Origin: Nocardia sienata NBRC 100364
GTDB lineage: Bacteria > Actinomycetota > Actinomycetes > Mycobacteriales > Mycobacteriaceae
NCBI RefSeq assembly: GCF_001613205.1
Contig: NZ_BDBX01000042.1
Location: 56,458 to 120,457, forward strand
DNA length: 64,000 bases
Reading direction: 5' to 3'
Part shown: in pieces, positions 1 through 8,497 of the stretch
Position numbering within the stretch: the stretch's first letter is position 1
Layout of the letters: every line of letters starts with the position of its first letter
Program-made: the position numbers and the translations under genes
Notes under the pieces: model-generated
What the model saw: the letters and a program-made list of their open reading frames with translations, nothing else
What the model was told of the DNA's origin: nothing
Databases searched by the model: none

Positions 1-683
1 AACACCACGACCTTGAGCAGGGAGAAGAAAAGGTCCGGGCCCAGGAGGAACTGGAAGAAGTAGTGGTCGTAGGTACCCGCCGAGGTACCGCCCAGCAGCA
101 GCACCGATAGTTTCGTGGCCAGATACGCGACCGCCAGTCCCACGCTGTACAGCGGGATGATGGTGACGGTGGCCGCGATCATCCGGGTGCTCACCAGATA
201 CGGCAGCGGCCGGATGGCGATGGATTCCAGCGCGTCGATCTCCTCGGCGATCCGCATGGACCCCAGTTGCGCGGTGAACCGGCAGCCAGCCTGGATCGCG
301 AACGCGAGGGTGGCAAGAATCGGCGCTAACTCCCGGGTGGTCGCGAAGCCGGAGATGGCTCCGGTGAGCGGGCCCATGGTCAGCAGGTTCAGCGCGCTGA
401 AAGCCTCCATGCCCACGGTGATCCCGCCGAAACCGCACAGGATGATCACCACACCGACGGTTCCGCCACCCACGACGAGCGATCCGTTGCCCCAGCCCAC
501 ATCGGCGGTCAGTCGCAGCACTTCCTTGCGATAGTGCTTCAGCACGAACGGGATCGCGATCAGCGCCTGGACGAAGGTGATGCCCTGGTGACCGAGACGG
601 CGGTTGGCGGCGATGGGCACCGACGCAGCCGAGGCCACCAGCCGGACCGGTTTGAGCGCCGGTGGCGTGTACGGAGTGCCCAC
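1..683 (-). CDS. MlaE/YrbE-family ABC permease (YrbE B-type), C-terminus cut by window edge
   Basis: Permease subunit of an Mce-type lipid or steroid importer in the inner membrane. The visible 227 residues match the second YrbE of mce operons: a QGITFVQAL stretch, several hydrophobic helices, then the loop with RELAPILATLAFAIQAG and the EEIDALESI motif of the MlaE family. The GTG at 683 follows the TGA of the preceding permease (685-687) by one base, with GAAGG about eight bases upstream, so translation is probably coupled. The family is usually about 280-290 residues, so roughly 55 C-terminal residues lie outside the window. Mce proteins should follow beyond the edge. Which Mce system this is cannot be told from here, and I see no KstR-type operator upstream of the operon. 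Confidence 0.85.
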   Translation of the reverse strand, partial: MGTPYTPPALKPVRLVASAASVPIAANRRLGHQGITFVQALIAIPFVLKHYRKEVLRLTADVGWGNGSLVVGGGTVGVVIILCGFGGITVGMEAFSALNLLTMGPLTGAISGFATTRELAPILATLAFAIQAGCRFTAQLGSMRIAEEIDALESIAIRPLPYLVSTRMIAATVTIIPLYSVGLAVAYLATKLSVLLLGGTSAGTYDHYFFQFLLGPDLFFSLLKVVV

Positions 684-684
684 C

Positions 685-1544
685 TCAGATCACCTTCGTC
701 GGGAAGACGGTGTTGTACACCTGCGTGATGATGATGTTGGTGGCGAACAGCATCAGCGCAGAGGAGACGACCGCCGAGTTCACCGCGTCGGCCACGCCTC
801 CGGGCCCGCCCTTGGCGTGCAAGCCGATATCACAGGCGATGATCGCGGTCAGCACTCCGAAGATCGCCGATTTCACCAGCGCCACCGCCATATCGTTGGC
901 CACGGCGAACGAGGCGAACGAGCCGATGAACGAGCCCGGTGTCCCCGACTGCGCGTAGACGTTGAACATGTAGGCCGTCGCGAAACCGACGAACACGATG
1001 AACCCGCACAGCAGCATGCTCACCACCACGGCCGCCACCAGCCGCGGCGCCACGAGTCTGCGGACGGGGTTGACCCCCATCACCATCATGGCGTCGATCT
1101 CCTCCCGGATGGTCCGGGAACCGAGATCGGCGCAGATGGCCGAACCCACCGCGCCCGCGATCATGAGCGAGGTGACCAGCGGCGCGCCCTGACGGATGAT
1201 GCCCAGGCCGGCCACGGCGCGATGAACGTGGTGGCGCCGACCTGATTCACCAGCGCGCCGATCTGGATCGAAACCACGACCGCGATGGGCATGGCGACGA
1301 AGATGGTGGGCGCGGCGGACACATTGGCCATGAACGCGCACTGTTTGGCGAACTCCTCGAACGGGAAGCGTCGCGCCAGCACCGCTTTCACGGTCTCCAC
1401 CACGGCTTCCCGGCCCAGAGTCACCTGCCGGCCCAGGGTTTCCAGAGAACGCTGTGGATGCCGCTGCCATAGCCCTTTGAGATCGTCTACCGCCTGCTCC
1501 AGGTCGGTGCGCTGCGCCGGTTTCTCCGGTCCGGTGGTCACCAT
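685..1544 (-). pseudogene. MlaE/YrbE-family permease (YrbE A-type) with a -1 frameshift
   Basis: First permease of the mce-type operon. The N-terminal half is in one frame (from ATG 1544, through KAVLARRFPFEEF and VNQVGATTFI). The C-terminal half is in another (AGLGIIRQGAPLVTSL, the EEIDAMMVMGVNP motif, ending before the next gene at 683). Both halves match the family, and restoring one C on the plus strand near 1220 rebuilds FIGAVAGLGIIRQ, giving about 286 residues, a normal length. The start overlaps the preceding small gene by seven bases. Either the permease is inactivated, or this is a sequencing or assembly error; the otherwise intact codons on both sides favour an error or a very recent mutation. 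Confidence 0.85.
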
Positions 1545-1753
1545 GGCAGTTCCAGGCCGGTCGTATCGAGGTCGCCGGTCAGGTACCGCTGCAACAGCAC
1601 GAACCCGGCGCCCACCACCGCGATTGCGGCGGCGAGGACACACAGCAGGGCGAGCCAGAGACCGAAACGCAGAATCGGGTTCACCTTCGTCCGCCCACCG
1701 AGGATCTTGACGACGATCACCAGGATGTCGATGAGCCATACCAGCGCCATCAT
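1538..1753 (-). CDS. small membrane protein of the mce-type operon (71 aa)
   Basis: I do not recognise a named family. The 71 residues hold two hydrophobic stretches: residues 3-18, and about 32-54 (LALLCVLAAAIAVVGAGFVLL). A short basic loop (GRTKVN) lies between them and a soluble tail ends ELPW, so a two-helix membrane protein is likely. The start ATGATG at 1753 overlaps the TGA of the preceding gene, and its own stop overlaps the permease start, so it is coupled on both sides. Position and coupling suggest an accessory subunit or assembly factor of the YrbE/Mce importer, which is inference only. Confidence 0.7.
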   Translation of the reverse strand: MMALVWLIDILVIVVKILGGRTKVNPILRFGLWLALLCVLAAAIAVVGAGFVLLQRYLTGDLDTTGLELPW

Positions 1754-1977
1754 CAGGTCATCGTCACGTTCGCGAAGGTGAGCACGGGCCAGCACACGAT
1801 GGAGCCGAGGAACGAGATGATCACGTCCAGACCGTGCATCTCACGCAGATGCGATGTGTGCGTGAGCGTCCAGACGATCCCGATCAACCCGTAGGGAATG
1901 CCGAGGATGATGAAGGTCCCGAGAAACTCGGACACCTTCATCTCGTAGCTGAACAATCGATCCAGCCGCTTGAGCAT
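1753..1977 (-). CDS. small membrane protein, first gene of the mce-type operon (74 aa)
   Basis: First gene of the leftward operon. The ATG at 1977 is chosen because AAGGAAGG lies a short distance upstream. The 74 residues contain two hydrophobic segments, about 20-38 (LGTFIILGIPYGLIGIVW) and 52-68 (VIISFLGSIVCWPVLTF), joined by a polar loop. The stop overlaps the start of the next small membrane protein. No family is recognised. Two consecutive tiny two-helix proteins before a YrbE pair suggest membrane accessory subunits. A divergent oxygenase gene starts at 2254, so the 276 bases between should hold both promoters. Confidence 0.7.
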   Translation of the reverse strand: MLKRLDRLFSYEMKVSEFLGTFIILGIPYGLIGIVWTLTHTSHLREMHGLDVIISFLGSIVCWPVLTFANVTMT

Positions 1978-2253
1978 AGTGCGTTCCTTCCTTGACCGGC
2001 CGCTTACGCACCCTCCCCGCGGGGGAACGTCTGAGACGGTCGGGTCGGAGCAGTATGTTACGCACCATTCCTGTCTCGACGGAAGGTTTTGGAGAAGATT
2101 CCCGGTCCGCAACAACCGCTGAATACCTGTTCCTCAGGCATTTCACATCATGACGAGAGAGGCATAAGTTAGCGACTGTTCATTGATACCATCTGACTGT
2201 CGGAAGAATCTGGAGTAACTTAGACCACACCGAACCCCTGTGGAAGGACGCTC

Positions 2254-3186
2254 ATGACCGCCGCCGCACACTCCTGGCAAACCGGCGCTGCCCCCGATTC
2301 GCAGCCCGCCGATCGGCCACGGCTGACCACCGAGCAGACACGTATCCGGATAAGCGCCATCCACCGCCCCTTCACCAAGCGCCCCCTGAAACTCACCGAC
2401 GCCCTGGACTTCTGGCAGTTCGCCGGTGCCGCCGCGAACGTCATCATGCAGATGGCCCGTCCCGGAGTCGGCTACGGCGTCGCCGAGAGCAAGGTGGAAT
2501 CGGGTTCACTGATGAAGCGGCCGTGGAAACGCGCCCGCACCACCACCCAGTACCTGGCCGTGGCCATCCTCGGCGACGAAGAAGAGAAGAAGGCCTTCCG
2601 GGAAGCGGTGAACGGCGCCCACCGCCAGGTACGATCCGAACCCGGCGCTCCGGTCGAGTACAACGCCTTCGACCGTGAACTACAGCTCTGGGTGGCGGCC
2701 TGCCTCTACATCGGCTTCGAGGACACCTACCAGCTGCTCGCCGGCCGGATGAGCCCCGAACAGAACGAGGCCTTCTACCGGTCCTCGTCCTCCCTCGGCA
2801 CCACGCTCCAGGTCACCGAGGATATGTGGCCGGCCACCCGCGCCGAGTTCGACGAATATTGGAACACCGCCTGCGAAGAGGCGGTGCTCGACGATTTCGT
2901 CCGTTCCTACCTCGACGATCTACTGAATCTGCGCATGATCCACTGGTATCTGCGCATTCCTTTCCGCGGCCTGCTGAGGTTCCTCACCATCGGTTTCCTG
3001 AGCCCGTACTTCCGCGAGCAGATGCGCGTGGAATGGACCGACGCCGACCAGCGCCGGTTCGAGAGCCTTTTTCTTTTCGTCGGTTTCGTGAACCGTTTCA
3101 TCCCGCGATTCCTGCGCCACGGCGGCAGCCATGCCCTGATGGCCGACGTCCGTCACCGCATCGAGAAGCAGAAGAACCTCATCTGA
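2254..3186 (+). CDS. oxygenase MpaB family (DUF2236) protein
   Basis: A 310-residue protein of the MpaB/DUF2236 family, related to latex-clearing oxygenase Lcp. These are b-type haem proteins, most without a known substrate. Visible signatures are the KRPWKRARTTTQYL block (conserved Arg/Thr), the downstream NGAHRQVR histidine expected to contribute to haem binding, the ELQLWVAACLYIGFEDTY helix and the basic C-terminal end. No signal peptide is evident, so it is probably cytoplasmic or membrane-associated. GGAAGGAC lies just before the ATG. It is divergent from the mce-type operon, which fits a role in metabolism of an imported hydrophobic substrate, but that link is only positional. Confidence 0.8.
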   Translation: MTAAAHSWQTGAAPDSQPADRPRLTTEQTRIRISAIHRPFTKRPLKLTDALDFWQFAGAAANVIMQMARPGVGYGVAESKVESGSLMKRPWKRARTTTQYLAVAILGDEEEKKAFREAVNGAHRQVRSEPGAPVEYNAFDRELQLWVAACLYIGFEDTYQLLAGRMSPEQNEAFYRSSSSLGTTLQVTEDMWPATRAEFDEYWNTACEEAVLDDFVRSYLDDLLNLRMIHWYLRIPFRGLLRFLTIGFLSPYFREQMRVEWTDADQRRFESLFLFVGFVNRFIPRFLRHGGSHALMADVRHRIEKQKNLI

Positions 3187-3543
3187 CCCACTTGCGGTTT
3201 CTGGCTGCGATTTCGCGAACGCGACTTTCTCGTCGGCATCGGCATCCCTCCCGACTCCTGCCCACCACCAGGCCCGATGGCCAGCCGTCCTTTTGACCAG
3301 AGCCCGCTATACGGTGTCCGGGAGCCGAACCGGGCGGAGTCGAATTCGCCCCTGGAACCGGCCGGGCGATAAGCGGGCGAGTCGCTGGAATCGATTCACA
3401 CGGCGGCGTTGGACAATCGCAGGGGCCGGAACCTCCTCACCCGTCGGAGACGGAACGGACGGCACCCGGCGTTCGATGCACGATTCGCGGATCCGGAGTC
3501 GGACGATTTCGCGCGCGAGCGCGGCGCAGGAGGTGATCGCGGT
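3187..3543 (+). other. intergenic stretch, no gene seen
   Basis: About 357 bases between the MpaB-family gene and the sugar-binding lipoprotein. No reading frame here resembles a protein on either strand. It should contain the promoter of the ABC importer operon. I see no convincing -35/-10 pair or strong palindrome. Confidence 0.5.
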
Positions 3544-4869
3544 GTGAATGGGCCAGGCATGCCTTTCGGACGGCGGGGATTTCTACGCGCTACCGGTGGC
3601 ATCGGCGCTTTGCTGGCGGCTCCGGCACTGGCCGGGTGCGGCGACGACGACGACGACGCGCTGACGTTCTTCTTCCAGGCCAACCCCGCCGAAGCCGACG
3701 GACGGCAACGCGTGATCGACGAATTCACCCGCAGGTATCCGGATATCCGAGTGCGCGCCCTGCTGTCCGGACCCGATCCGATGCAGCAGATGCTGACCTT
3801 CTGCGCGGGCGGCAAATGTCCCGATGTGCTGATGGCGTGGGAACAGACCTATGCCGGTCTCGCCGACCGTGGCGTGCTACTGGATCTGAACACCATGCTC
3901 GACCGCGACCCGGCCTTCGCCGCCGACCTGCCGGAAGGCGGTACCGAGGCGCTGTACGACACCTTCACATTCGAAGGCGGGCAGTACGCGCTCCCGGAAC
4001 AGTGGTCGGGGAATTTCCTGTTCTACAACAGGACATTGTTCGACGAGGCGGGACTGCGACCACCCGGCCGGTGGGAAGATGCGTGGAGCTTCTCCGAATT
4101 CCTCGATATAGGCCGCGCGCTCACCGAGCGAGATCGGTCCGGCGAGGTGCGGCAGTGGGGATTCGTCGATACCTGGGTGCCGTACTATTCGGCCGGTCTG
4201 TTCGCCGTCAACAACGGCGCCGCGTGGGCGAGCCCGCGGACTCTTCCCGATCGCTGCGACTTCTCCACCGCTGCCTTCATCGAAGGCGTCCAGTTCTACG
4301 CGGACCTGGCCAACAGGTATCGGGTGGCGCCGAGCCCGGCGGAGCAGCAGTCGATCTCGGCCATGGATCTGTTCACACAGGGCAAAGCCGCGCTGGCGAT
4401 GGGCGGGCACTGGCGTTACCAGACCTTCGCCGCGGCCGACGACCTGGATTTCGATGTCACGGCCCTGCCGGCCGGCCGGCCGCTCAGCGGTGCGCGCTCG
4501 AATATCGGCACCACGGGCCTCGCCATATCCGCCGGCAGCCGCCGGAAAGAGCAGGCGTGGGAGTTCCTGAAGTTCGCGGCCGGGCCGGTCGGCCAGGCGG
4601 TTGTCGCGCAGACCGGTCTTTTCGTGCCTGCCCGCGGTTCCGCGGTACGATCCGCCGGGTTCGCGGCCGCGCACAGCGATATCCATAACCTGGACATCCT
4701 CGTCGACGGACCGGCGCATTCCGCTCCGCTGCCGGTCACGGCGCAGTGGCCGCGCATCGAAGCGCTGATGGACCGGTACATCGGCCCCGTGCTCCGCGGC
4801 GCCGCCCCCGCGACCTCGCTGGCGGACCATCTCGCTCCGGAAGCCGATGAGGTGCTGCGCAACCGATGA
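3544..4869 (+). CDS. sugar ABC transporter substrate-binding lipoprotein
   Basis: Extracellular solute-binding protein family 1 (441 residues), capturing a sugar or related solute for the permeases that follow. The N-terminus combines a twin-arginine motif (GRRGFLR, residues 9-15) with a lipobox ending LAGC (Cys32), so it is predicted to be a Tat-exported lipoprotein anchored outside the membrane. The body shows family features such as TRRYPDIRVRAL, KCPDVLMAWEQTYAGLADRG and the ALAMGGHWRYQTF block. The start is the GTG at 3544 with AGGAGG ten bases upstream; ATG 3559 is the alternative. The end overlaps the next permease by ATGA. The ligand cannot be told from sequence. Confidence 0.9.
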   Translation: MNGPGMPFGRRGFLRATGGIGALLAAPALAGCGDDDDDALTFFFQANPAEADGRQRVIDEFTRRYPDIRVRALLSGPDPMQQMLTFCAGGKCPDVLMAWEQTYAGLADRGVLLDLNTMLDRDPAFAADLPEGGTEALYDTFTFEGGQYALPEQWSGNFLFYNRTLFDEAGLRPPGRWEDAWSFSEFLDIGRALTERDRSGEVRQWGFVDTWVPYYSAGLFAVNNGAAWASPRTLPDRCDFSTAAFIEGVQFYADLANRYRVAPSPAEQQSISAMDLFTQGKAALAMGGHWRYQTFAAADDLDFDVTALPAGRPLSGARSNIGTTGLAISAGSRRKEQAWEFLKFAAGPVGQAVVAQTGLFVPARGSAVRSAGFAAAHSDIHNLDILVDGPAHSAPLPVTAQWPRIEALMDRYIGPVLRGAAPATSLADHLAPEADEVLRNR

Positions 4870-5819
4870 CCACCACCGACGATATCGCGCCCGGGAAACC
4901 GGCGCCGCCGGTTGCCGCCACCGGAGGGCGACGCTCGGAGCCGGCGAAGCGGCAGGCCCGGGCGGCACGGCTGTTCATCGCCCCGAACCTCCTGGCGGTC
5001 GCGGTGTTTCTGGTCTTCCCACTCGGCTTTTCGCTCTATTTGAGCTTTCACGAGTGGGATATGTTCGGGCCGCCGCGATTCACCGGGCTGCGGAATTTCC
5101 GCGAATTGCTCACCGCGGATCCGCTCTTCGTCATCGCGTTGCGGAACACGATCGTCTACACCCTCGGGACACTGATCCCCACCGTGTCGATAAGCCTCGT
5201 CGTCGCCGGGGCCCTGAACCGGGGGGTCAGGGGAACCGGCTTCTTCCGGACGATCATGTTCCTGCCCCTGGCGATATCGAGCGTGGTGATGGCGGTGATC
5301 TGGCGTTTCGTATTCGACACGAACAACGGGCTGCTCAATACGATGCTCGGCCGGATCGGCATCGGCCCCGTCCCCTGGCTGGTCGAACCGCGATGGGCGA
5401 TGGTCTCGGTATGCCTGGTCAGCGTGTGGAAGAGCATCCCGTTCGCCACCGTCGTGCTGCTCGCCGCGATGCAGGGCGTCCCGCAGGACCTGTACGAGGC
5501 GGCGAAGATCGACGGAGCCGGCGCGATCCGGCGATTCGTATCGATCACTGTGCCCCTGATCCGGGGCGCGCTCTCGTTCGTCCTCGTCGTGTCGATCATC
5601 GACTCGGTACAGGCCTTCGACCAGATCTATGTGCTCACCGGCGGCAACGGCGGCCCGGAAACGGGAACCTACGTCTTCGGCATCATGATCTTCCAGAACG
5701 CCTTCGCGTTCGGTGAAGCCGGCTATGCGTCGGCCATCGCCTGGCTGATCTCCCTGGCCCTGTTGGCGCTGACCGTCGCGCAATTGTGGTTCGCCCGCAT
5801 GAACTCGGCGGAGCGGTGA
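4866..5819 (+). CDS. sugar ABC transporter permease, MalF/UgpA type
   Basis: Inner-membrane permease (317 residues) of the carbohydrate ABC importer. It has a soluble N-terminal tail of about 35 residues, then six hydrophobic segments beginning LFIAPNLLAVAVFLVFPL. The cytoplasmic EAA loop, EAAKIDGAGAIRRF, docks the ATPase. The start overlaps the binding-protein stop and the end overlaps the next permease start, so all three genes are translationally coupled. No ATP-binding subunit is present, so a shared MsiK/UgpC-type ATPase encoded elsewhere is likely, as in other actinomycetes. Confidence 0.9.
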   Translation: MTTTDDIAPGKPAPPVAATGGRRSEPAKRQARAARLFIAPNLLAVAVFLVFPLGFSLYLSFHEWDMFGPPRFTGLRNFRELLTADPLFVIALRNTIVYTLGTLIPTVSISLVVAGALNRGVRGTGFFRTIMFLPLAISSVVMAVIWRFVFDTNNGLLNTMLGRIGIGPVPWLVEPRWAMVSVCLVSVWKSIPFATVVLLAAMQGVPQDLYEAAKIDGAGAIRRFVSITVPLIRGALSFVLVVSIIDSVQAFDQIYVLTGGNGGPETGTYVFGIMIFQNAFAFGEAGYASAIAWLISLALLALTVAQLWFARMNSAER

Positions 5820-6661
5820 GGGCGGCACCGGGTTGGCAGATCCGCGCCTTCGCCCGGGCCGCGGCGCTCTACCTCGCGCTCATCGCCATGGCGTGGTGCG
5901 CCCTGCTCCCCATCCTGTGGGCGTTGGCGGGTTCGGTGAAGAGACAGTCCGAGGTCACCACGCCGACCCTGCTCCCCCGCGAGCCGCAGTGGTCCAACTA
6001 CCGCACCGTTTTCCAGGAGATGCCGTTCGGCCGGATGTTCCTCAACACCGTCCTCTACGCCGGATGTGTCACCGCCGGCCAGGTCTTCTTCTGCTCGTTG
6101 GCCGGATACGCGTTCGCCCGGCTGCGCTTCCCCGGCCGCGACGCCCTGTTCACGGCCTATCTGGCCACGCTCATGGTCCCGCTCACCGTGACCGTGGTGC
6201 CACAGTTCCTGCTCATCCGAGTTCTGGGCATGACGGATACGCCCTGGGCGCTGATCCTGCCCGGGCTGTTCGGCAGTGCGTTCGGCACCTACCTGATGCG
6301 GCAGTTCTTCCGCACCCTCCCCGTCGAACTCGAAGAGGCCGCCGTTCTCGACGGCTGCTCCCCGTGGCAGATCTACTGGCGGGTCCTGCTGCCCAATGCC
6401 AAACCGGCGGTGATGGTTCTCGCCGTACTCACCTGGGTCGAGGTCTGGAACGATTTCCTGTGGCCGCTGGTGATGATCCAACGCCGGGAGATCTCCACCG
6501 TCACCCTCGGCCTGGTGTGGATGCAGGGGCAATACGTCTCGGACTGGCCGGTGCTGATGGCCGCGTCCATGATGATCCTGCTACCGCTGGTCATCGTCTA
6601 CGCCGTCGCGCAGAAAGCATTTCTCCGGGGCATCGGTATGTCGGGTTTCGGTGGGCGGTGA
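5816..6661 (+). CDS. sugar ABC transporter permease, MalG/UgpE type
   Basis: Second permease (281 residues) of the importer. The GTG at 5816 overlaps the MalF-type stop by GTGA and is preferred to the upstream in-frame ATG, which lies inside the previous gene. Hydrophobic helices start at residue 10, and the MalG-type EAA loop reads EEAAVLDGCSPWQIYWRV. The C-terminus ends in the short cytoplasmic tail usual for this family. It is the last gene of the unit; an ATPase gene does not follow. Confidence 0.9.
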   Translation: MRAAPGWQIRAFARAAALYLALIAMAWCALLPILWALAGSVKRQSEVTTPTLLPREPQWSNYRTVFQEMPFGRMFLNTVLYAGCVTAGQVFFCSLAGYAFARLRFPGRDALFTAYLATLMVPLTVTVVPQFLLIRVLGMTDTPWALILPGLFGSAFGTYLMRQFFRTLPVELEEAAVLDGCSPWQIYWRVLLPNAKPAVMVLAVLTWVEVWNDFLWPLVMIQRREISTVTLGLVWMQGQYVSDWPVLMAASMMILLPLVIVYAVAQKAFLRGIGMSGFGGR

Positions 6662-6733
6662 CGAGACCCCGCGTTACCCGGGTGATCGCCCTCGACATCC
6701 GATATAGATTTGTCTCCGTATGAAGGGGCCGCG

Positions 6734-7048
6734 ATGGCCCTACTGGTTCTTACCGCGAGCGTGCTGCTCACACAATCGAACCTGCCTGCAGCCGGTGATG
6801 GCAGAGACCAGAAGGGACTGGCGCAGTTGACAGACCATCCACCGACCCCGCCCGAGCCGTTGGACGATGACTACGACGTCGAACTCGAGGAACCCGTCAT
6901 CGACGACGACGAGCCGTCGACCTGGCAGGATTTCGCCGAGGACGCTCGCACGGGTGGATCCGGCGAGCCTGTTGTCGGCGGCCCGGGATTCGGATTCGAG
7001 CTCCCTGGGCCCGCGCGATCCGTCATCGAGGGGCCGGGTCCTCGGTAG
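6734..7048 (+). CDS. hypothetical small exported acidic protein
   Basis: Unrecognised 104-residue protein. The N-terminus (MALLVLTASVLLTQSNLPAAG) looks like a short signal sequence or membrane anchor. The rest is proline-rich, very acidic (a run of Asp/Glu around residues 44-62) and glycine-rich near the end, so probably disordered. ATG 6734 is chosen for the GAAGGGG a few bases upstream. It stands alone between the importer and a convergent DUF397 gene, and a GC-rich hairpin begins at its end. Confidence 0.5.
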   Translation: MALLVLTASVLLTQSNLPAAGDGRDQKGLAQLTDHPPTPPEPLDDDYDVELEEPVIDDDEPSTWQDFAEDARTGGSGEPVVGGPGFGFELPGPARSVIEGPGPR

Positions 7049-7069
7049 CCGGCCTTCGGAAGGGCCGGC
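7048..7069. terminator. GC-rich hairpin between convergent genes
   Basis: GCCGGCC at 7048-7054 pairs with GGCCGGC at 7063-7069 around an eight-base loop. It sits between the plus-strand exported protein (stop 7048) and the minus-strand DUF397 gene (stop 7096), the place expected for a bidirectional terminator. No T-run follows on either strand. Confidence 0.5.
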
Positions 7070-7095
7070 CAGCGCATACCCGACCCCGGTCCGCA

Positions 7096-7284
7096 TCAGG
7101 AGATGGTTCGGAGGAACCCCTCCCATTCCTCGGGGGTGAAGACGAGCACCGGACCGGTCACGTCCTTCGAATCACGCACTCCCACCCCATCAACGAGATG
7201 TGCGACCTCCACACATTCACCGCCGTGCTGGCTGTAACTGCTCTTGAACCAGCCCGCGCTGGATAGGTCAGCGTGCACTTTCAT
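7096..7284 (-). CDS. DUF397 domain-containing protein
   Basis: A 62-residue protein that is almost entirely a DUF397 domain: WFKSSYSQHGGECVEVAHL near the start, then GVRDSKD and FTPEEWEGFL. Such proteins are found almost only in actinobacteria, next to WhiJ-like HTH/DUF5753 regulators, and are thought to act with them in developmental or toxin-antitoxin-like control. Its start overlaps the end of that regulator by 17 bases. Since the regulator carries disabling lesions here, this gene may have lost its partner. Confidence 0.85.
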   Translation of the reverse strand: MKVHADLSSAGWFKSSYSQHGGECVEVAHLVDGVGVRDSKDVTGPVLVFTPEEWEGFLRTIS

Positions 7285-8166
7285 GCTCCCTTGCCATGTT
7301 CCTGAGCCACTGCCGACTATCTGTGTCGCCGTGGGCCCGGTCCTCGATCAAATCGTACGTTCGCAGGAAGCTCGCCACGTCCTCGGCGTCCTCGATGTAC
7401 ATGTTGCCCACAACCCCCTCCAGAAAGACCACCGGCGGCTCCAGCGGCTCACCGGGCGCCGATTCCCCGAACTGGAGGACTACGAACGGCGGCATGGACA
7501 CCCCGCCCGGGAACCCGGCCTCGAACGGAAGCATGCCCAGTCGAATGTTGTCTCGCGTCGACATGTCCGCAAGGTGTCTGAGCTGGGCGGCCATGACACT
7601 GCGTCCGCCGACGACTCGCCGGAGCGCGGCTTCCCCCACCACCACCTCCAGAGTCACCGGCTGGGTACGGCGGGTGATGATTTTCTGCCGCTGCATTTTG
7701 AGCTGCACGCGCCGGTCTTGTTCTTCGGGAATGTCTTCCGGCCGCCGTTCGCGGGCCAGAGCGCGAGCGTAGTTCGCTGTCTGCAGTAGCCCCGGCACCA
7801 GATCCGGCTGATACGAGATCACCTTCGTCGCCGCCGCTTCCAGGCCCACGTAGACATCGAAGTCCTTCGGGATGAGATCCCCGTATTGATGCCACCAGTT
7901 CTTGACGTTGGCCTGCTTCGCCAGTCCGGTCAAGGCCGCGGTCAGGTCGTCCGGAACGCCTTAGAGGTCGCAGGCCGCCTGGATATCGCGGGTCTTGATC
8001 CTGGAGTTTTCGCCCTTCTCGAGCCGCCCCAGGCTCGTCGCCCCATCTCCAGCAGTTGAGCAGCCTTGGCCTGTGTGTAGCCCGCCCGCGTCCGCCACTC
8101 CAGTAGGTGCCTACCGAGTTGCCGCCTGGGCAATGTGGAACCGATACCGCCTGTTGTATCAGGCAT
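7268..8166 (-). pseudogene. HTH/DUF5753 (WhiJ-like) regulator with a frameshift and an in-frame stop
   Basis: XRE-type helix-turn-helix followed by a DUF5753 domain, normally about 280-300 residues. The N-terminal frame opens at ATG 8166 after GGAGGA and encodes the HTH (LGRHLLEWRTRAGYTQAKAAQLLEMG). It leaves the family frame at the C4 run 8041-8044. One more base there would restore ATSLGRLEKGENSRIKTRDI. The same restored frame then meets TAA at 7961-7963, where DLYGVPDDL would be expected (TAC to TAA). Downstream the DUF5753 part is intact (VPGLLQTANYARAL, IRLGMLPFEAGFPGG). Two independent lesions make true decay more likely than a single read error. Confidence 0.8.
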
Positions 8167-8389
8167 TTCATCCTCCGATTCGGGAGCATCCGTTTCACCG
8201 ATTCGGCGTAATGCTGCTACAAGCAACGGTTCCCACGCTGGATATTCGGGGATCTTCATTCGGAGTATCCGTTTCGGATATGAAGCCGGTGCTACGCGGT
8301 GTGTCATAGCTCTGCGCCAGGTTGTCCGCAGCTCGATGCGGCCCGGGCGCAACCCGAACCCCCTTCGATGCGATCGAGGTACCCAACCC

Positions 8390-8497
8390 ATGATGCGAGC
8401 CACCGTCACGTGTCACAGCGACCGTCCCCGAGCCATCGGCTACCTTCGACCGGAGGCGATACTGCGCCGCCTGCTCACCGGACTCGCCGAGGCATGA
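8390..8497 (+). CDS. possible small protein (35 aa) coupled to the next ORF
   Basis: Short reading frame starting at a double ATG (8390 and 8393), running divergently from the WhiJ-like pseudogene. It ends in a leucine-rich helix (AILRRLLTGLAEA), and its stop overlaps the next start by ATGA. Translational coupling and position suggest a real gene, but it is short, has no recognised family and no strong ribosome binding site. It could be the remnant of a longer protein. Confidence 0.3.
   Translation: MMRATVTCHSDRPRAIGYLRPEAILRRLLTGLAEA

Noticed and set aside
1978..2253. KstR-type operator for the mce-type operon
   Set aside because: I looked for TnnAACnnGTTnnA in the divergent region and found no match, so the operon is not assigned to Mce4 or steroid import.
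8040..8166. Ribosomal frameshifting as an explanation of the WhiJ-like gene
   Set aside because: A four-base C run could suggest slippage, but the corrected frame still meets a stop at 7961-7963, so slippage alone would not give a full protein.
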